From positions 2,036,280 through 2,100,279 of the forward strand of contig CM041297.1 of the NCBI GenBank assembly GCA_023052935.1: a DNA stretch of 64,000 nt. Direction: 5' to 3'. Positions 60,481 to 64,000 of the stretch are shown here, in pieces. Below the pieces are notes generated by a model, which saw nothing but the letters and a program-made list of their open reading frames with translations, had not been told where the DNA came from and did no database searches. The stretch's first letter is position 1. Each line of letters starts with the position of its first letter. The DNA comes from Piezodorus guildinii (Eukaryota; Arthropoda; Insecta; Hemiptera; Pentatomidae). Both the position numbers and the translations under genes were made by a program.

Positions 60481-61280
60481 TTGTAAAGTTTACTTTTATG
60501 AAACCTCCCTCACTGATTCATAACCTTCTCAATGTTTACATTGTCTGAAACCCCCCTTACTGTTACATAACCTTTCAATGTTTACATTTTCTGAAACCTT
60601 TCTTATTCTCACATGGCCTTCCTATTATTTACATTTTCTGAAACCTTCCCAATGTTTACTTTTTATGTAGCCTTCCTATTGTTAACATTTTTTAAATATC
60701 TTTATTTACTTTTATTTTATTTCTTTTACCGATGGTAAAATTGTTGTTTATTTTCATGAAACCTCCCTAACTGTTACATAACCTTCCCAATGTTTACATT
60801 TTCCACATCCTTCCTATTGTTTACATTTTCATCAACGTTCCTATTGTTTACATTTTATGAAACCTTCCTAACTGTTACATAACCTTCCCGTTGTTTACAT
60901 TATCTGAAACCTCCCTGGCTGTTACATAACCTTCCCAATGTTTACATTTTCTGCAACCTTCCTATTGTTTACATTTTTCCAATCTCCCGAACTATTACAT
61001 AACCTTCCCTATTTTTACATTTTCAGTAACCTTCCCAATGCTTTTTTTTTTCGTAACCTTCTTAATGTTTACATTATCTGAAACCTTTCAAACTGTGACA
61101 TAACCTTACTATTGTTTACATTTTTTTGAAACCTCCCTTACTGTTACAAAACCTTTCCAACGTTTACATTTTAGCTTCGTATATGCTTACTTTATGTTCT
61201 GAAACTTCCTCTTTGTTTGCAAATTCAGAAGCATGTCCAATATTAACATTTTCACTGTTTGTTTACTTTTATGTTCTCCT
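60481..61280. repeat. Degenerate short-unit repeat array rich in TGTTTAC
   Basis: A 46-50 base unit (consensus elements ctgaaacctccc, tgttacataaccttccc, aatgtttacatttt) and half-units of about 27 bases are repeated with many changes. TGTTTAC appears about 12 times on the plus strand. No open frame. Confidence 0.8.
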
Positions 61281-61525
61281 CACATAGTCGCAGCACACAC
61301 TCACCTTCTAAAGTATCCGCAAGAGCGCAGCACCAGCTCTACTTTTTAATGTGCCCACCAGAGTGCGTCTCTCCGGAATTTTTTATGTTATCTTCCCAAT
61401 GACATTTTTTTTTAAGTAATTGTGAGCCGCCGCCATTTCGTTTTTATGGCGCCACTATTGCAATAATTTAAAAGGGTATGAACATGTACAAACAGAGTTG
61501 AATCATGTTTAAGCATGTTGATAAG

Positions 61526-62066
61526 TGAAACGTAAACATGGACTTTGAACCTTCATGATGGCTTTAATATAAACATCCTTATAGACCTTCTTAATCCTAT
61601 ACACCTTTGAACTTTGATCCTTAATCCTACAATTTAAATAGCGATAAAAAGTTCCTTAAGCTTAAACGTAAACATGGACTTTGAACCTTCCTGATGGCTT
61701 AAATATAAACATCGTTATAGACCTTCTTAATCCTATACACCTTTGAACTTTGATCCTTAATCCTACAATTTAAATAGCGATAAAAAGTCCCTTAAGCTTA
61801 AACGTAAACATGGACTTTGAACCTTCCTGATGGCTTTAATATAAACATCGTTATAGACCTTCTTAATCCTAGACAGCTGTGAACTTTGGTCCTTAATCCT
61901 ACATTTTAAGTAGCGATAAAAAGTTCCTTAAGCTTAAACGTAAACATGGACTTTGAACCTTCTTAGTGGCTTTAGTAAAAACATTGTTATAGACCTTCTT
62001 AATCCTATACAGCTTTGAACTTTGATCCTTAATTCTACTTTTTGAATAGCGATATAGGGTCCCTTA
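61526..62066. repeat. 135-137 bp tandem repeat, four units
   Basis: Units start near 61526, 61661, 61796 and 61933. Each has cgtaaacatggactttgaac, ttatagaccttcttaatcct, ctttgaactttgatccttaa and tagcgata. The middle units are nearly identical and the last is diverged. Each unit contains one GTAAACA. Confidence 0.92.
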
Positions 62067-63450
62067 AGCTTTTGAAATTTGGACGATTATCCTCTTAAGT
62101 ATCAATATAGATAATGCGCTTCTTAGAATTATGGTTAATCCCTAATAATGTAATCGTAAACAAGCTCATTTTAAGACGTAAACATCAACTTTGTGCTGAT
62201 AGTGTATAAATAAACAATAATATAAAAACTTTTATCTACTTCGGACGGAAATTTATTTTGTTTAAACATCATAATTTCAACATTTTAAATTGTTTTCTCG
62301 CCTTATCAATCCATTTTGTATCGTTTCCAGGCATTATTTACTAATAATTAACTATTTTGCTATGGAAATGCAATTTTGCGATGTCTTCGGGGCTGTTCGG
62401 CTACTCCCGGCCACCTTCGGTCTTCTACCTAACTTCGCTATAATCCGGAGTTCTATCTAAAGAAATAAACAATGATAACGTTAATTCCATCGAAACAACT
62501 TCCTTATCTTCTCTGCATCTCTTGATAAAGTATAAACAATATTATATTCTAGTAAAATAATATAGTACATCGTAAACATTTTATTCATTTTCGTTATTAG
62601 TAAACAAAGTGTTGTACCTTTTTTAGTTCGGCGTTAAGCCTTAAGCCTCTTCACCACGTCAAGGTAAAGGTACATCGAAGAGGTTTTTATTTTATTTTAC
62701 AACGTGATTTTTACAATAAAAATGTGTACAAATTCAACGAAAAAATAAAGTTTATTGAAAATCTGAATTCATAAAATATAATTTCTAACACAATCAAGAA
62801 TTAAACTAAATTTATGCTTATAAAAAAATAAAATCATCTCTTTTTTTTTTTTTGGTAATGTATAATCACATTGAAATTTAATTTTTCACCTGATAGCATA
62901 AACGAAATATTTGCTGTTGAGATGGTCGGCAAGGTGCGGCAATGACTATTTAATCTTCAATAAATTAACAACACCATATACTTTATCATTTTTTTTTTCT
63001 TTATGTATTTGAAAGAGAAATATGAGCATCGAAATTATTCTGCAGGTTTATTCTATTCACCTCACATTCACTCACACATTCTAGTTTACAGGTGTTCAAA
63101 CCATGCCATTGACCTTCATTCAGGGTTTATAGGTGTTCAAACCGTGACAGTGACCCCTTTCATTCATGGTGAATAGATTTAAACAATTTTTTATTTACCC
63201 ATACAGATAAAACCTTTGTTTGATACTCTGTACATTTCTCTTTCGAGACATGCGATGGCTGCCTTGCTGAGATGGCTTTATTAATTTAAAGACCGCCAAA
63301 ATATTCCAAATTCATTAGTGAACAAACATATTGCCACACCATGAACCATCATTTTTATTATTTGTTAGCTTGTTTTTTTTTTCAGGCCAAAAACAAAAAT
63401 GGTTGTAAATTCGCGTTTTGTTTCTTATTATTACCAAAATAATCTTTATA
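62067..63450. other. Non-coding DNA between repeats and the polymerase
   Basis: Further GTAAACA motifs occur near 62157, 62178, 62571 and 62601. Homopolymer T-runs lie at 62840 and 62988. A pair of similar segments (ttcaaacc.tg, cattgacc) lies at about 63090-63160. No coding frame was seen. It includes the 3' flank of the polymerase gene on the minus strand. Confidence 0.55.
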
Positions 63451-63999
63451 TTATTTCACTTCATTTAATTTATAATGACCATAAGCCAAAGTATTGATTC
63501 CGTCTTCTTGTATGTGTCTTTTATCATCAAAAGGTGACAGAGAAACCTTATTTATTTCGGAACTAAAAATATTATGCAGCTTAGATTGTATCATCCTCAT
63601 TGGCGTATGCATAATTTCCTTTTTAAATAATACATTTTCATAATCCTCAAAACTAATATATTGTTTTAATGAGGCTGTTTTTACGCCTTTAGCTCGCTTT
63701 TTTACATCGTTTTCTGTCATAACAGCGTACATTTTCGCTCTTAATCCCACATATTCTAAAATTATTTTTGAATTGAGCTCATCTTTAAACTTTCCTAACT
63801 TCTTTTTATTTTTATTCGAATAACATAAATGTGTTTCAGGATAGTCTGAGAAATCAAAATATTGATTCATTTTTTTCATATCTTCATAGACATCATCTGT
63901 TAAGACTCTATAGATAAATGAATCTGTATCGGTATACATCATCTTCATGTTTTTTCCAGTATATGTTTTCATCATTATGTCATAATGAAATTGATACAT
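63451..63999 (-). CDS. Protein-primed family B DNA polymerase, C-terminal part (Polinton/adintovirus-like)
   Basis: An open minus-strand frame of 182 residues continues off the window edge, so the N-terminal exonuclease, terminal-protein regions and most of the polymerase domain are not visible. Motif C appears as MMYTDTDSFIY (Asp-Thr-Asp near residues 24-26). Further on come LEYVGLRAKMYAV, KKRAKGVKTASLKQYISFED and a C-terminal DDKRHIQEDGINTLAYGHY block, all typical of the polymerase in Polinton/Maverick transposons and the related adintoviruses of arthropods. The visible part has no stops. It would replicate the linear element from a protein primer. Alternative sources, such as another virus-like linear element or an older integrated copy, cannot be excluded. 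Confidence 0.85.
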   Translation of the reverse strand: MYQFHYDIMMKTYTGKNMKMMYTDTDSFIYRVLTDDVYEDMKKMNQYFDFSDYPETHLCYSNKNKKKLGKFKDELNSKIILEYVGLRAKMYAVMTENDVKKRAKGVKTASLKQYISFEDYENVLFKKEIMHTPMRMIQSKLHNIFSSEINKVSLSPFDDKRHIQEDGINTLAYGHYKLNEVK

Positions 64000-64000
64000 T

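Noticed and set aside
61526..62066. CRISPR array
   Set aside because: The units are contiguous 135-137 bp satellite repeats without unique spacers, in a eukaryotic genome.

Overview
This is nuclear DNA of an arthropod, most likely an insect. It is AT-rich and packed with repeats. The evidence is a spliced, secreted DNA/RNA non-specific endonuclease of the insect type, an animal Nup42-like nucleoporin, mariner transposons, Jockey- and RTE-like non-LTR retrotransposons, a Penelope-like element, three tRNA-headed SINE families and several inverted-repeat elements. No species can be named from the sequence alone. There are no bacterial operons, rRNA genes or CRISPR arrays.

Host genes. (1) 2616-3680, minus: an intron-free reading frame for a CCCH-finger, FG-repeat nucleoporin (Nup42/NUPL2-like). 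(2) 21283-28230, plus: three GC-rich segments that look like exons of an unrecognised gene; the first two cannot be joined directly in frame. (3) 28934-55555, minus: the main gene, a secreted nuclease whose exons I rebuilt from splice sites and reading phase. It has two candidate first exons (50086-50221 and 55474-55555), each encoding its own signal peptide and each ending in the same phase, followed by five shared exons. Exon 5 is one base short of an in-frame length, and the shift lies immediately before the catalytic Arg-Gly-His motif. (4) 55832-56120, plus: a possible exon of an unrecognised membrane protein, divergent from the distal nuclease promoter.

Mobile DNA fills the rest. Repeat family A (about 0.8-0.9 kb) occurs many times and has inset terminal inverted repeats plus a hairpin close to one end. 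SINE A (about 290 bp) is the most frequent SINE; SINE B and SINE C are rarer. Three mariner copies share one internal deletion that removes most of the transposase core. Several insertions are nested with clear target-site duplications: SINE B in SINE A, SINE B in a second mariner, SINE A in repeat A and SINE C in repeat E. Hammerhead-ribozyme-like cores, typical of Penelope terminal repeats, lie in a nearly perfect 120-bp-arm palindrome at 26.1-26.3 kb and in an inverted-repeat element at 34.3-35.0 kb.

The right end (about 60.2-64 kb) differs in character. The minus strand at the edge carries the C-terminal part of a protein-primed family B DNA polymerase of the Polinton/Maverick/adintovirus type. 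Downstream of it lie about 3 kb of non-coding repeats: a 46-50 bp degenerate array rich in TGTTTAC, then four units of a 135-137 bp tandem repeat. This may be the terminal repeat of a large integrated virus-like transposon.
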